The notes beneath the pieces are model-generated. The model made no database searches. It saw only the letters and a list, made by a program, of their open reading frames with translations, and had not been told where the DNA came from. A stretch of 64,000 nucleotides of DNA from Atlantibacter subterraneus (lineage in GTDB: Bacteria; Pseudomonadota; Gammaproteobacteria; Enterobacterales; Enterobacteriaceae): the NCBI RefSeq assembly GCF_007570865.1, contig NZ_VLPS01000001.1:868001-932000 (forward strand). Reading direction: 5' to 3'. Position numbers and translations under genes: made by a program. Below are positions 8,462-17,987 of this stretch, piece after piece. How positions within the stretch are numbered: the stretch's first letter is position 1; every line of letters starts with the position of its first letter.

Positions 8462-9598
8462 ATGAATAAAAAATTTGCGCTGAGCACATTGAGTGCGCTG
8501 TGCCTGACCGTGCTTACCGCTCAGGCTGCCGACAGCGATGCTAAAGGGGAAGGGCGACTGGATATTATCGCCTGGCCGGGATACATCGAACGCGGTCAAA
8601 CCGATAAACAGTACGACTGGGTAACCCAGTTCGAGAAAGAGACCGGCTGCGAAGTGAACGTGAAAACCGCCGCCACCTCTGATGAGATGGTCAGCCTGAT
8701 GGCGAAAGGCGGCTACGACCTGGTGACCGCCTCCGGCGATGCTTCGCTGCGCCTGATCATGGGCAAACGCGTTCAGCCTGTCGATACCAGCAAAATTGCC
8801 AACTGGAAAAACGTCGACCCGCGGCTGGTGAAGGGCGAATGGTTTAACGTCGACGGCAAAGTGTACGGCACGCCGTATCAATGGGGCCCAAACCTGCTGA
8901 TGTACAACACCAAAACCTTTACCACCCCGCCGGATAGCTGGGCCGTGCTGTTTGTGAAGCAGGATTTGGCTGACGGTAAATCCAACCAGGGCCGCGTACA
9001 GGCCTATGATGGGCCGATTTATATCGCCGACGCCGCGCTGTATCTGAAAACCGCGCAGCCGGAGTTAAAAATCAACGATCCGTACCAGCTCACCGAAGAG
9101 CAGTACCAGGCGGTACTGAAAGTGCTGCGCGATCAGCATCAGCTGGTGCATCGCTACTGGCACGACACCACCGTTCAGATGAGCGATTTCAAAAACGAAG
9201 GCGTGGTTGCCTCCAGCGCCTGGCCGTATCAGGCCAACGCCCTGAAAGCCGAAGGCCAGCCTATCGCCACCGTGTTCCCGAAAGAGGGCGTTACCGGCTG
9301 GGCCGATACCACCATGCTGCACGCTCAGGCAAAACACCCGGTCTGCGCCTACAAGTGGATGAACTGGTCGCTGACTCCGAAAGTGCAGGGCGACGTGGCC
9401 GCCTGGTTTGGCTCGCTGCCTGCGGTGGTGGAAGGGTGTAAAGCCAGCCAGCTGCTGGGTGATAAAGGCTGTGCAACCAACGGTTTCGACTATTTCGATA
9501 AGATCGTGTTCTGGAAAACCCCGGTTGCCAACGGTGGGAAGTTCGTTCCGTACAGCCGCTGGACGCAGGACTATATCGCCATCATGGGCGGACGCTAA
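8462..9598 (+). CDS. ydcS: ABC transporter periplasmic binding protein YdcS
   Basis: A 378-aa spermidine/putrescine-type solute-binding protein with a signal peptide (MNKKFALSTLSALCLTVLTAQA). RLDIIAWPGYIERGQTDKQY, TAATSDEMVSLM and GVTGWADTTMLHAQAKHP are near-identical to E. coli YdcS. It delivers a polyamine-like ligand (putrescine is inferred from YdcSTUV-PatD pairing) to the YdcTUV membrane complex. E. coli YdcS has also been reported to make polyhydroxybutyrate. It begins the ydcSTUV-patD operon, with a gap of 11 bases to ydcT. Confidence 0.95.
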   Translation: MNKKFALSTLSALCLTVLTAQAADSDAKGEGRLDIIAWPGYIERGQTDKQYDWVTQFEKETGCEVNVKTAATSDEMVSLMAKGGYDLVTASGDASLRLIMGKRVQPVDTSKIANWKNVDPRLVKGEWFNVDGKVYGTPYQWGPNLLMYNTKTFTTPPDSWAVLFVKQDLADGKSNQGRVQAYDGPIYIADAALYLKTAQPELKINDPYQLTEEQYQAVLKVLRDQHQLVHRYWHDTTVQMSDFKNEGVVASSAWPYQANALKAEGQPIATVFPKEGVTGWADTTMLHAQAKHPVCAYKWMNWSLTPKVQGDVAAWFGSLPAVVEGCKASQLLGDKGCATNGFDYFDKIVFWKTPVANGGKFVPYSRWTQDYIAIMGGR

Positions 9599-9609
9599 GC
9601 GGGGTTATC

Positions 9610-10623
9610 ATGTCGTACGCAGTAGAGTTCATTAATGTCAGCCGCCTGTACGGAGACGTGCGGGCGGTGGATGACGTCACCATCAAGATCAACGATGGCG
9701 AGTTTTTCTCCATGCTGGGGCCGTCCGGCTCCGGCAAAACCACCTGTCTGCGGCTCATTGCTGGTTTTGAACAGCTGTCGTCAGGCTCGATCCGCATCTT
9801 CGGCCAGGAAGCGCGCGACCTGCCGCCCTGGCAGCGCGATGTGAATACCGTGTTCCAGGACTACGCGCTGTTCCCGCATATGTCGGTGCTGGAAAACGTG
9901 GCCTATGGGCTGATGGTCAAGGGCGTCGATAAAAAGACGCGGCTGGCGAAAGCGGCCCAGGCGCTTGACCAGGTGGCGCTTGGGTTTACGCACGCCCGTA
10001 AGCCGTCACAGCTCTCCGGCGGCCAGCGCCAGCGTGTCGCCATCGCCCGCGCGCTGGTCAATCAGCCGCGCGTGCTGCTGCTGGATGAACCGCTCGGTGC
10101 GCTGGATCTGAAGCTGCGCGAGCAGATGCAGGGCGAACTGAAAAAACTCCAGCGCGAGTTGGGCATCACCTTTATTTTCGTCACCCACGATCAGGGCGAA
10201 GCGCTGTCGATGTCTGACCGGGTGGCGGTGTTTAATAATGGCCGTATCGAGCAGGTGGATTCGCCGCGCGAACTGTATATGCGCCCGCGCACCCCGTTTG
10301 TCGCCGGTTTTGTCGGCACCTCTAACGTGCTGACCGCTGACCAGGCGCAGCGGCTATGGGGCGGTAGCGGGGCGTTTTCCCTGCGTCCGGAACATATCGT
10401 GCTGAATCAGCCGGGCGATGTTCAGGTACAGGGCACCGTGCAGGAGATCCAGTATCAGGGGGCGGCGACGCGTCTTGAACTGCGGCTCGACGACGGCGGT
10501 CGACTGCTGGTCAGCCAGGCAAACCTTTATGATGCCCAGCCTGACGGCGCGTTTCGTATCGGTCAGCCAGTGTTGGCCTCCTGGTCCCGTGACGCGATGA
10601 TCCCATTGCACGCGGAGGGATGA
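9610..10623 (+). CDS. ydcT: ABC transporter ATP-binding protein YdcT
   Basis: A 337-aa PotA-type ATPase. Walker A GPSGSGKTT lies near residue 37, the signature LSGGQRQR near 136, Walker B VLLLDEPLGALD near 155 and the switch His in FVTHDQGEA. The C-terminal part after about residue 235 is a TOBE domain. It powers import through YdcU and YdcV at the cytoplasmic face. Its stop is followed one base later by the ydcU start, so the genes are translationally coupled. Confidence 0.95.
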   Translation: MSYAVEFINVSRLYGDVRAVDDVTIKINDGEFFSMLGPSGSGKTTCLRLIAGFEQLSSGSIRIFGQEARDLPPWQRDVNTVFQDYALFPHMSVLENVAYGLMVKGVDKKTRLAKAAQALDQVALGFTHARKPSQLSGGQRQRVAIARALVNQPRVLLLDEPLGALDLKLREQMQGELKKLQRELGITFIFVTHDQGEALSMSDRVAVFNNGRIEQVDSPRELYMRPRTPFVAGFVGTSNVLTADQAQRLWGGSGAFSLRPEHIVLNQPGDVQVQGTVQEIQYQGAATRLELRLDDGGRLLVSQANLYDAQPDGAFRIGQPVLASWSRDAMIPLHAEG

Positions 10624-10624
10624 C

Positions 10625-11569
10625 ATGGATATGACGCTCCCGCAACCCACCCAACAGCCCGGCCTGCTGCGTCGCGTTACCGCCTTCTTCTGGGCGCGCC
10701 CGACGCTGTGGCTGCTGTTATTGCTGCTGCCGCCGCTGATGTGGTTCGGCGTGGTCTATTTAGGATCGCTGCTGACCCTGCTGTGGCAAGGCTTCTACAC
10801 CTTTGACGACTTCACCATGTCGGTGACGTCGGATTTGACCCTGGCTAACCTGCAAGCCCTGTTCCAGCCGGCGAACTACGACATCATCGTGCGTACCGTG
10901 ACGATGGCGATTGTTGTGACCCTCGCCAGCGCGGTGGTGGCGTTCCCGATTGCCTATTACATGGCGCGCTATGTGCACGGCAAAATGAAAGCTTTCTTTT
11001 ATATCGCCGTGATGCTGCCGATGTGGGCCAGCTATATCGTCAAGGCCTATGCCTGGACGCTGTTGCTGGCGAAGGACGGCGTGGCGCAGTGGTTCCTGCA
11101 ACATATGGGATTAGACGGCGCGCTGGCGGCGTTTTTAACCCTGCCGCTGGTGGGCGGCAACACGCTGTCTACCTCCGGATTTGGGCGTTTCCTGGTGTTC
11201 GTCTATATCTGGCTGCCTTTTATGATCCTGCCGATTCAGGCGGCGCTGGAACGTTTGCCACCGTCGCTGCTGCAGGCCTCGGCGGATTTAGGGGCCACGC
11301 CGACCCAAACGTTTCGTTTCGTGATCTTACCCCTCGCCATCCCGGGCGTGGCGGCGGGCTCAATCTTCACCTTCTCTCTGACGCTGGGCGATTTTATCGT
11401 GCCGCAGCTGGTTGGCCCGCCGGGGTATTTCATCGGCAATATGGTCTATTCCCAGCAGGGGGCGATCGGCAATATGCCGATGGCGGCAGCGTTTACGCTG
11501 GTGCCGATCGTGTTAATTGCAATTTATCTGGCGATCGTGAAACGCCTGGGAGCCTTCGATGCACTCTGA
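10625..11569 (+). CDS. ydcU: ABC transporter permease YdcU
   Basis: A 314-aa PotB-type permease with six or so membrane helices. [20 protein letters not shown] is the first helix, and [24 protein letters not shown] is the EAA motif that contacts the ATPase. It overlaps the start of ydcV by 11 bases. With YdcV it forms the inner-membrane channel of the polyamine-type importer. Sequence and order match E. coli ydcU. Confidence 0.94.
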   Translation: MDMTLPQPTQQPGLLRRVTAFFWARPTLWLLLLLLPPLMWFGVVYLGSLLTLLWQGFYTFDDFTMSVTSDLTLANLQALFQPANYDIIVRTVTMAIVVTLASAVVAFPIAYYMARYVHGKMKAFFYIAVMLPMWASYIVKAYAWTLLLAKDGVAQWFLQHMGLDGALAAFLTLPLVGGNTLSTSGFGRFLVFVYIWLPFMILPIQAALERLPPSLLQASADLGATPTQTFRFVILPLAIPGVAAGSIFTFSLTLGDFIVPQLVGPPGYFIGNMVYSQQGAIGNMPMAAAFTLVPIVLIAIYLAIVKRLGAFDAL

Positions 11570-12365
11570 ACGCGCACCAATTTGGCTCAAAATCGCCGCC
11601 TGGGGCGCGATTGTGTTCCTCCACTGGCCGCTTTTCGTCATTGGCACCTATGCTTTTAATACCGAGGATGCGGCCTTTAGTTTTCCACCGCAGGGTTTCA
11701 CCCTGAAGTGGTTTAGCGTGGCGGCGCAGCGCGGCGATATCCTGGACGCGGTGATGCTATCGGTGAAGATTGCCTCCCTCGCCACCGCGCTGGCGCTGGT
11801 ACTTGGCACGCTTGCTGCAGCAGCGCTCTGGCGACGTGATTTCTTTGGTAAGAACGCCATCTCGCTGCTGTTGCTGCTGCCGATTGCGCTGCCGGGGATC
11901 ATCACCGGTATCGCGCTGTTGACCGCCTTTAAAACGGTGGATCTGGAACCCGGTTTCCTGACCATCGTGGTGGGCCACGCCACGTTTTGCGTGGTGGTGG
12001 TGTTCAACAACGTGATCGCCCGGTTCCGGCGCACCTCGTACAGCCTGATTGAAGCATCCATGGATTTGGGCGCGGACGGCTGGCAGACCTTCCGCTATGT
12101 GATCATGCCGAATCTCGGTTCGGCGCTGCTGGCGGGCGGGATGCTGGCGTTTGCGCTGTCGTTTGACGAAATTATCGTCACCACTTTCACGGCGGGGCAT
12201 GAACGCACGCTGCCGCTGTGGTTGCTCAACCAGCTCGGAAGACCGCGCGATGTGCCCGTCACCAACGTGGTGGCGCTTTGCGTGATGCTGGTCACCACCA
12301 TCCCGATCCTCGGGGCCTGGTGGCTAACGCGCGATGGCGAAATGGTCGCCGGTAGCGGTAAATAA
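11559..12365 (+). CDS. ydcV: ABC transporter permease YdcV
   Basis: A 268-aa PotC-type permease starting [19 protein letters not shown], with about six helices and the EAA loop [20 protein letters not shown]. It is the second channel subunit of the YdcSTUV importer. Its start lies inside the end of ydcU, and patD begins 24 bases after its stop. Length and sequence match E. coli YdcV (264 aa). Confidence 0.94.
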   Translation: MHSERAPIWLKIAAWGAIVFLHWPLFVIGTYAFNTEDAAFSFPPQGFTLKWFSVAAQRGDILDAVMLSVKIASLATALALVLGTLAAAALWRRDFFGKNAISLLLLLPIALPGIITGIALLTAFKTVDLEPGFLTIVVGHATFCVVVVFNNVIARFRRTSYSLIEASMDLGADGWQTFRYVIMPNLGSALLAGGMLAFALSFDEIIVTTFTAGHERTLPLWLLNQLGRPRDVPVTNVVALCVMLVTTIPILGAWWLTRDGEMVAGSGK

Positions 12366-12389
12366 AATTCGATATCGATGAGGCAGGCT

Positions 12390-13814
12390 ATGCAGAGTCA
12401 ATTATTGATCAATGGACAACTGGTAGACGGCAACGGCGAGCGCCTGCCGGTTTACAACCCGGCGACGGGTGAAGTGCTGCTGGAAATCCCCGAAGCCACG
12501 GCGCAGCAGGTGAACGACGCCGTAGAAGCCGCCGACGCCGCGTTCGACCAGTGGGGGCAAACCTCGCCGAAAGAACGCGCCGAAGCGCTGCTGAAACTGG
12601 CGGACGTGATTGAGCAAAACGCTGAAACCTTCGCGAAACTCGAATCCCTTAACTGCGGCAAGCCATATCACTGCGTGCTGAATGACGAGATCCCGGCGGT
12701 GGTGGACGTGTTCCGCTTTTTCGCCGGGGCGGCACGCTGCCTGAACGGCCTGGCGGCGGGCGAATATCTGCCGGGTCACACCTCGATGATCCGCCGGGAC
12801 CCGGTGGGGGTGGTGGCTTCTATCGCGCCGTGGAACTATCCGCTGATGATGGCGGCCTGGAAACTCGGCCCGGCGCTGGCGGCGGGCAACTGCGTGGTGA
12901 TCAAACCGTCGGAAATCACGCCGCTCACCGCCTTTAAACTGGCGGAGCTGGCGAAAGATATCTTCCCGGCGGGCGTGTTAAACGTGCTGTTCGGCACCGG
13001 CAAAAACGTCGGAGACCCGTTAACCGGGCATGAAAAAGTGCGCATGGTGTCGTTGACCGGCTCTATCGCCACCGGCGCGCACATTGTGGGCCGCACCGCC
13101 AGCACCCTGAAGCGCACCCATATGGAACTGGGCGGTAAAGCACCGGTACTGGTGTTTGACGACGCGGATCTCGATGCGGTGGTTGAAGGCATTCGCACTT
13201 TCGGCTTTTACAACGCGGGGCAGGACTGTACCGCCGCCTGTCGCATTTACGCCCAGTCGGGCATTTACGCCAGACTGGTGGAAAAACTTGGCGACGCGGT
13301 GGGCAGCCTGAAGTACGGCGCGCCGGATGATGAAACCACCGAGCTCGGCCCGCTCAGCTCGCAGGCCCATCTGGAGCGCGTCACCCAGGCGGTGAATGAC
13401 GCCAAAGCGCTGGGCCATATCAACGTGGTGACCGGCGGCGAGAAAGTCGATGGCCCCGGCTATTTCTTCAAGCCTACGGTACTGGCCGGGGCGAAGCAGG
13501 ATGACGCCATTGTGCAGCGCGAAGTGTTCGGCCCGGTCATCAGCGTGACCGAATTTAGCGATGAAGCGCAAGCGCTGGCGTGGGCCAACGATTCCCAGTA
13601 CGGGCTGGCGTCATCGGTCTGGACCCAGGACGTAGGCCGCGCCCATCGCTTAAGCGCCCGTTTGCAGTATGGCTGCACCTGGGTAAACACCCACTTTATG
13701 CTGGTCAGCGAAATGCCGCACGGCGGGCAGAAACTTTCTGGCTACGGGAAGGATATGTCGGTGTATGGCTTAGAGGATTACACCATAGTTCGCCACGTGA
13801 TGATTAAGCACTAG
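12390..13814 (+). CDS. patD: gamma-aminobutyraldehyde dehydrogenase PatD
   Basis: A 474-aa aldehyde dehydrogenase, the same length as E. coli PatD (YdcW) when started at ATG 12390, which has GAGG 6 bases upstream; a start 12 bases earlier has no support. [19 protein letters not shown] is the NAD site, the catalytic Glu sits in HMELGGKAP near residue 245 and the nucleophilic Cys in [11 protein letters not shown] near residue 279. It oxidises 4-aminobutanal (from putrescine) to GABA. As the last gene of the ydcSTUV operon it links import with degradation. A strong terminator follows at 13822-13859. Confidence 0.95.
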   Translation: MQSQLLINGQLVDGNGERLPVYNPATGEVLLEIPEATAQQVNDAVEAADAAFDQWGQTSPKERAEALLKLADVIEQNAETFAKLESLNCGKPYHCVLNDEIPAVVDVFRFFAGAARCLNGLAAGEYLPGHTSMIRRDPVGVVASIAPWNYPLMMAAWKLGPALAAGNCVVIKPSEITPLTAFKLAELAKDIFPAGVLNVLFGTGKNVGDPLTGHEKVRMVSLTGSIATGAHIVGRTASTLKRTHMELGGKAPVLVFDDADLDAVVEGIRTFGFYNAGQDCTAACRIYAQSGIYARLVEKLGDAVGSLKYGAPDDETTELGPLSSQAHLERVTQAVNDAKALGHINVVTGGEKVDGPGYFFKPTVLAGAKQDDAIVQREVFGPVISVTEFSDEAQALAWANDSQYGLASSVWTQDVGRAHRLSARLQYGCTWVNTHFMLVSEMPHGGQKLSGYGKDMSVYGLEDYTIVRHVMIKH

Positions 13815-13821
13815 TTTGCTC

Positions 13822-13859
13822 AAACCCGCCGGGATAACACCGTTTATCCCTGCGGGTTT
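13822..13859. terminator. bidirectional terminator between patD and ynfU
   Basis: AAACCCGC...GGGATAA pairs with TTATCCC...GCGGGTTT around a CACCG-type loop. The stem has A-rich and T-rich flanks on the two sides, so it can end transcripts from both convergent genes. Confidence 0.75.
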
Positions 13860-13875
13860 ATTCATTGCGCAGGCG

Positions 13876-14046
13876 TTATGCGGCGACGTTTTTAGCGGGT
13901 TGGAAAAGTTGATTACAATGCGGGCAGATGAGGGTTGAGCCTTTTTGTACGCGCGTGAAGCTGTGTTCAGAGTTTTTTTCGCACTTAGGGCACTGGCAGG
14001 TAACAAGATAATTGCGGGCTTTTTTAACGTTTTTCCGTTCGGTCAT
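13876..14046 (-). CDS. ynfU: small zinc-ribbon protein, YnfU family
   Basis: A 56-residue protein, MTERKNVKKARNYLVTCQCP onward, preceded by AGGAAAG as ribosome site. Four or five cysteines in the pattern CxCxxC (near residue 17) and CPHC (near residue 41) form a zinc ribbon. Length and the NYLV.C.CP.C...EHSF.RVQKG...ICPHCN pattern agree with E. coli YnfU as I remember it. The function is unknown; a nucleic-acid-binding role is a guess from the fold. It faces patD across a shared terminator. Confidence 0.75.
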   Translation of the reverse strand: MTERKNVKKARNYLVTCQCPKCEKNSEHSFTRVQKGSTLICPHCNQLFQPAKNVAA

Positions 14047-14534
14047 AGGTTCTTTCCTGTAGAAATGGCAGGCAACCTTACACGCTTTTTACTGCTGCGA
14101 CAATTTTTAGTGAAAAGTGAATTAAGTGATTAGCTCTTGCTTAAAGGGGTGGAACATGCGTTAATGAATGGTCGGTCAATAGATTTCATTATTTTCGCGG
14201 TTTTTAAGTCATTCTCATCACTCATATCTTTCAGATATTTCCTTTTGAGTTTTTTCTTTTCTTACCTCATAAAGCTTGTGTAGAGCACGTCAGCCAAAAA
14301 AATCTGACGGTCAAAATAAATAAAATATTCTGGCACCGATCGAACAAAGCGTTACCGGATGGACTATCCTGATTTATCAGGCTTAAAACTGAAAAACAGC
14401 CGTTACGGTAACTGTTAATTTTTACCTGGCATTGCTTCTCCTGCCGTCATACTCAAAAAAACAAGTAGACGAAGAACAGGGAGCGCAGTGGCTGGTCACT
14501 GTCAGCGCTGCGGCGCTGTGAGGAATTTCTTATT
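14047..14534. promoter_or_regulatory. long AT-rich leader region upstream of the YmcF-like gene
   Basis: A 488-bp region without a convincing gene. The left end must hold the ynfU promoter. The right 250 bp probably includes the promoter and a long untranslated leader of the YmcF/YnfQ-like gene, as is usual for cold-shock genes. I did not find a clear match to the cspA cold box. Short imperfect hairpins are present, for example around 14365-14420. Confidence 0.35.
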
Positions 14535-14720
14535 ATGTTACATATTCATTTCCGCTGCCCTTGCTGTCATGGTTCTCAGTATCGCACTTCGCATTTTGAC
14601 GTCTCGGAGCAAAACCCATTTGGCGCAAAATGTATTTTTTGCAAATCTGCCATGGTGACGTTAGATAACGTGGCATTTCGGGTGCAGCCTGCACAAATTT
14701 CTGGCAACCTGCATAAATAA
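14535..14720 (+). CDS. small zinc-ribbon cold-shock-type protein, YmcF/YnfQ family
   Basis: A 61-residue protein starting MLHIHFRCPCCHGSQYRTSHF. Cysteines in CPCC (near residue 8) and CIFC (near residue 34) form a zinc ribbon, and the segment FDVSEQNPFGAKCIFCKS agrees with E. coli YmcF and YnfQ, small proteins reported as cold-induced. The long upstream leader and the strong terminator right after the gene suggest a monocistronic transcript. Cold induction here is inferred from the family only. Confidence 0.75.
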   Translation: MLHIHFRCPCCHGSQYRTSHFDVSEQNPFGAKCIFCKSAMVTLDNVAFRVQPAQISGNLHK

Positions 14721-14755
14721 ATAGCTGATGTCGTCAGAGCTGATTAAATGCCAAA

Positions 14756-14779
14756 GCCTCGCAATTGCGAGGCTTTTTT
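14756..14779. terminator. strong terminator between YmcF-like gene and deoR-type regulator
   Basis: An 18-bp perfect palindrome, GCCTCGCAA/TTGCGAGGC (14756-14773), is followed by T6 and preceded by AAA. It serves the + strand gene and, less strongly, the convergent regulator. Confidence 0.85.
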
Positions 14780-14803
14780 ATGGGCTAAAAAGTTAGCGTA
14801 CCG

Positions 14804-15565
14804 CTATTCAGCCACCGTAAAATTGACATTTAGCTGGATAATTTTCTCTCGCGCTTCCGGTGAGATCCCCGCATCGGTGACAATATCCGTTAGCGAGTTT
14901 AGGTTGGCGACGTTAAATAAAGACCACGCGCCATATTTAGAGCTGTCGGCTAATAATACCCGGCGGGTGGCATTGGCAATTAAATCGCGTTTCAGCGCGG
15001 CTTTCTCTTCGGTGGGCGAGGTGATGCCTTTTTCGATATCCCAGCCGTTACAGCTGACAAAGGCGATATCCGGCCAGACTTTATGCAGGAAATGGCGGCC
15101 ATGCTCGCCGATGCAGGACTGGCTGCTGTCGTCGATGCGCCCGCCGATAATGGTCACTTCAATCTGCTTAAATTCGGATAGAAACAACGCGATATGCAAA
15201 TCGCTGGTGATCACCCGCAGCGGCAGATGAGTCAGGTAGCGTGCCAGTTCAATCATGGTGGTCCCGGCGTCCAGCACCACCGAATCACCGGCTTTAACGA
15301 AGCTGGCGGCCTGCTCGGCAATCGCCTGTTTTTCGGCCAGATGCTGTTGGGATTTTTCCAGCGTGGTGGGCTGGGTGGGAATAAAACGATTCAGGGTCAC
15401 ACCGCCGTGGGTCCGGCTGATTACCCCTTCCTGATCGAGCTTTATCAGATCGCGGCGGATCGTAGCGGGCGACGCCTCGGTCGCCGCTACCAGTTGATCA
15501 ACCGTGACAAGATTATGGCCCTTAAGATAGTCCATAATCTTTTCCAGACGGTTATATCCCTTCAT
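14804..15565 (-). CDS. DeoR-family transcriptional regulator of the four-carbon acid cluster
   Basis: A 253-aa DeoR/GlpR-type regulator. Residues 1-57 hold the winged helix ([43 protein letters not shown]), and residues from about 75 onward the DeoRC sugar-phosphate sensing domain ([23 protein letters not shown]-like segment). It starts one base after the pdxA2 stop and so belongs to the dtnK-pdxA2-regulator operon. It probably represses both divergent arms through the TGATT-N6-AATCA palindromes at 17840 and 17946, with a phosphorylated sugar acid as inducer. Confidence 0.88.
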   Translation of the reverse strand: MKGYNRLEKIMDYLKGHNLVTVDQLVAATEASPATIRRDLIKLDQEGVISRTHGGVTLNRFIPTQPTTLEKSQQHLAEKQAIAEQAASFVKAGDSVVLDAGTTMIELARYLTHLPLRVITSDLHIALFLSEFKQIEVTIIGGRIDDSSQSCIGEHGRHFLHKVWPDIAFVSCNGWDIEKGITSPTEEKAALKRDLIANATRRVLLADSSKYGAWSLFNVANLNSLTDIVTDAGISPEAREKIIQLNVNFTVAE

Positions 15566-15566
15566 C

Positions 15567-16553
15567 TTATTCCCGGGTTATTTGCATGGCGAGTTGGATA
15601 GAAACCGCCATGCTCTCAGACTTGGCTTTACCTGTCCAGGCAATATCAAATGCTGTGCCGTGATCGGCGGAAGTCCGGATAAACGGCAGCCCCGCCGTAA
15701 TATTTACCCCGTCATAGAAGCCCAGTAATTTAAGCGGAATGTGGCCCTGATCGTGATACATCGCCACCACCATGTCATACATGCCTTCATGGCACTGCAT
15801 AAATACCGTGTCCGGCGGGCAAGGGCCGGTGACGTTAAATCCTTCCGCTTTCATAGCTTCAACCGCCGGGCCGACGATTTTGATCTCTTCATCACCAAAC
15901 AGGCCGTTTTCTCCGGCGTGTGGGTTTACCCCCGCCACTGCAATACGCGGATTCTCATAGCCGACGCGCTTGAGGAAATCATCCGCCACGCTAATCACCG
16001 TTTTAATCCGGTCCTGGTTTAGCGTATCGAGGAACTTGCGCAGCGCAATATGGGTAGTGATGTGGATCACCTTGAGCTTATCGGTGTACAGCACCATGGC
16101 GTAATCCTGCGTATTCGTCAGTTTCGCCAGCAGTTCGGTATGCCCCGGATAATGATGCCCGCCCAGATGCAGCGCTTCTTTATTCAGCGGCGCGGTGGCG
16201 ATGGCTTTTACGTCGCCGGACATCGCCAGATCGGTCGCGCGCTTAATGCAGCGATACGCCAGGTCGCCCGCCTGGGCCTGAACCACGCCCGGCTGTAACG
16301 CCTGCGGGTTATCGAGGGGTTCGTCGATCACGTTGAGCACGCCAGGCGCAAACTGCGCGTCTGCCACGCTGTCGATAACCCGTAGCTGGATCGCCGGGAC
16401 GATGCCCAACGCCAGGATACGCTCAAAGGTTTTGGCGCAGCCGACCACGACTACCGGCGCGCCTGCCAGCTCACCTTCAGCCAGGGATTTGATGATAATT
16501 TCCGGGCCAATCCCTGCCGGGTCACCCATGGTTACAGCAATGATATTAGACAC
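15567..16553 (-). CDS. pdxA2: 4-phosphoerythronate/threonate dehydrogenase, PdxA2
   Basis: A 328-aa PdxA-family enzyme read from GTG 16553, preceded by GAGGAG and overlapping the dtnK stop by 8 bases. [19 protein letters not shown] is the PdxA N-terminus; metal-binding His residues lie in [10 protein letters not shown] and NPHAGENG, and [16 protein letters not shown] holds another. In the DtnK-PdxA2 pathway it oxidises D-threonate (or D-erythronate) 4-phosphate, and decarboxylation gives dihydroxyacetone phosphate. The pairing with a DUF1537 kinase marks it as the catabolic paralogue and not the vitamin B6 enzyme. Confidence 0.9.
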   Translation of the reverse strand: MSNIIAVTMGDPAGIGPEIIIKSLAEGELAGAPVVVVGCAKTFERILALGIVPAIQLRVIDSVADAQFAPGVLNVIDEPLDNPQALQPGVVQAQAGDLAYRCIKRATDLAMSGDVKAIATAPLNKEALHLGGHHYPGHTELLAKLTNTQDYAMVLYTDKLKVIHITTHIALRKFLDTLNQDRIKTVISVADDFLKRVGYENPRIAVAGVNPHAGENGLFGDEEIKIVGPAVEAMKAEGFNVTGPCPPDTVFMQCHEGMYDMVVAMYHDQGHIPLKLLGFYDGVNITAGLPFIRTSADHGTAFDIAWTGKAKSESMAVSIQLAMQITRE

Positions 16554-17808
16554 TCGCGTTCTCCTCGATAAAATGCAAAACCCTAAGCAGGGTGGTTTCA
16601 TCGCCGAAACCGCCCGCTTTGGTCATTACCGGCTTATGCCAGCCGCAACCCAGAAAGTTGCCGTAGGGCACGCACTGCGCCACACGGCCTGTGATTCGAA
16701 ACCCGCTGGCGCCCAGCGCGCGCGACACCGCGATAGCCACGTCGCCTCCCGACAGATACAGCGCATCGGGTTCGCTCTGGTTAATCACCTCGCGGGTCAG
16801 TTCGCCTAAAAAGGCGCTGATCTTTTCCCCCAGTTCGCTGCGGGAAATCTGCCATTTCTCGCACAGCGCGGTGATTTGATGGCGAGCGGCGTGATCCGGG
16901 CAGGTGTGCACCAGGCAATGCCGGCCGCCGTTCAGCGCCTCGCTGATGGCCATGCGATAGTTTTGCGCGTCGCCGGTGAACACATCGTCAATGTTGATAA
17001 ACACCTGGCTGACCTCGGGGTGCTGATGCAGATGGTGAATTTGCTTTTGCGCCATTTCACTCATCGACCCCACCACCGCCAGCACGCGTTTGCGGCGAAC
17101 CGGCGCGAGATGGCGCGCCAGGGCATCGCACAACCCGGCGGAACCCACCAACAGCGGCGGCGTCGAGAGTTGGCGCGCGGCGTCGATAACGGCGTCCAGA
17201 TCGTCATCGGTTTCGCTGTCGATCATTACCATCAGCGGCGTCGGGTACCCGGCGATAAGCGCCGGTAAATCCCCGGCGCGCAGCGTGGTAAGGTCGACAT
17301 ATAAAGCCGCCATCCCGCTCTGTGACTGGAACACTTCCCGCACATCAGCGCTCAGCACCGGCGTTTTCGGGTCGCTGGCAAATTCGGTATCCGTTAACCG
17401 CTGGCCGTGCACCAGACACTCTCCGTTACGCGTGAGCCTGCCCGCCGCAGGGAAGGCCGGGGCGACAAGCGCCACCGTTGCGCCCGTTGCCATCATCATG
17501 GCCTCGGTTTCCGCACCGGGATTGCCCCTGAGCGTGGAATCAATCTTTTTAATCATCCACGCAGGCGTTTGCTGTTTAAGCGCAGAATGTATTAATGATG
17601 AAATTCGCTCACGCGCGGCGTTTTGCGGCAGCGCCCGACTGTCGCTGTTAAGCACCAGCGCCGTGGCGCGTCCATCGCGTTGATAGCTTGATTGCAGCAT
17701 CACATCGACGGTAATCCCACCCTGCGCCAGGCTGACGCCCGCGTCATTCGCACCGGTAAAGTCATCTGCCATGACGAGAATGCGGCCTGGTAAACCTTGT
17801 CCGTTCAT
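16546..17808 (-). CDS. dtnK: four-carbon acid sugar kinase (DUF1537), D-threonate kinase type DtnK
   Basis: A 420-aa DUF1537 kinase. I start at ATG 17808 (MNGQGLPGRILVMADDFTGA) with CGGAG upstream, rather than the GTG 48 bases earlier. MADDFTGANDAGV is the sugar-acid binding N-terminal motif, and LYLSGGDVAIAVSRALGA near the C-terminus is the ATP site. It phosphorylates a four-carbon acid such as D-threonate, feeding PdxA2. First gene of the left operon, divergent from the iron alcohol dehydrogenase gene. The exact sugar acid is inferred from the partner gene. Confidence 0.87.
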   Translation of the reverse strand: MNGQGLPGRILVMADDFTGANDAGVSLAQGGITVDVMLQSSYQRDGRATALVLNSDSRALPQNAARERISSLIHSALKQQTPAWMIKKIDSTLRGNPGAETEAMMMATGATVALVAPAFPAAGRLTRNGECLVHGQRLTDTEFASDPKTPVLSADVREVFQSQSGMAALYVDLTTLRAGDLPALIAGYPTPLMVMIDSETDDDLDAVIDAARQLSTPPLLVGSAGLCDALARHLAPVRRKRVLAVVGSMSEMAQKQIHHLHQHPEVSQVFINIDDVFTGDAQNYRMAISEALNGGRHCLVHTCPDHAARHQITALCEKWQISRSELGEKISAFLGELTREVINQSEPDALYLSGGDVAIAVSRALGASGFRITGRVAQCVPYGNFLGCGWHKPVMTKAGGFGDETTLLRVLHFIEENASV

Positions 17809-17839
17809 AACTGCTCCGGGATCTGTCGTCGTTGGTTTA

Positions 17840-17855
17840 TGATTATATTCAATCA
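17840..17855. promoter_or_regulatory. putative DeoR-type operator 1
   Basis: The inverted repeat TGATT-N6-AATCA lies just upstream of the dtnK start. The same arrangement recurs at 17946-17961, 106 bp away, on the other side of the divergent promoter region. Confidence 0.55.
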
Positions 17856-17945
17856 CAGTTGATTATATGTGAGCAAGATCAATTTATTCACCATGGGTTT
17901 AAATTATAAAATTAGGCATGCAATCACCAATGAGTTATGAAGTGG

Positions 17946-17961
17946 TGATTGAAATTAATCA
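17946..17961. promoter_or_regulatory. putative DeoR-type operator 2
   Basis: TGATT-N6-AATCA, part of a longer 7-bp-arm repeat GGTGATT/AATCACC at 17944-17963, sits 25 bp upstream of the alcohol dehydrogenase start. A further AATCACC at 17922-17928 pairs with the same left arm. Confidence 0.55.
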
Positions 17962-17987
17962 CCAGACCAACAAGACAGGAGAGGGTT

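Noticed and set aside
13770-14006. A 78-codon minus-strand frame overlapping the ynfU region
   Set aside because: It overlaps the well-supported zinc-ribbon gene in another frame and extends through the terminator into patD.
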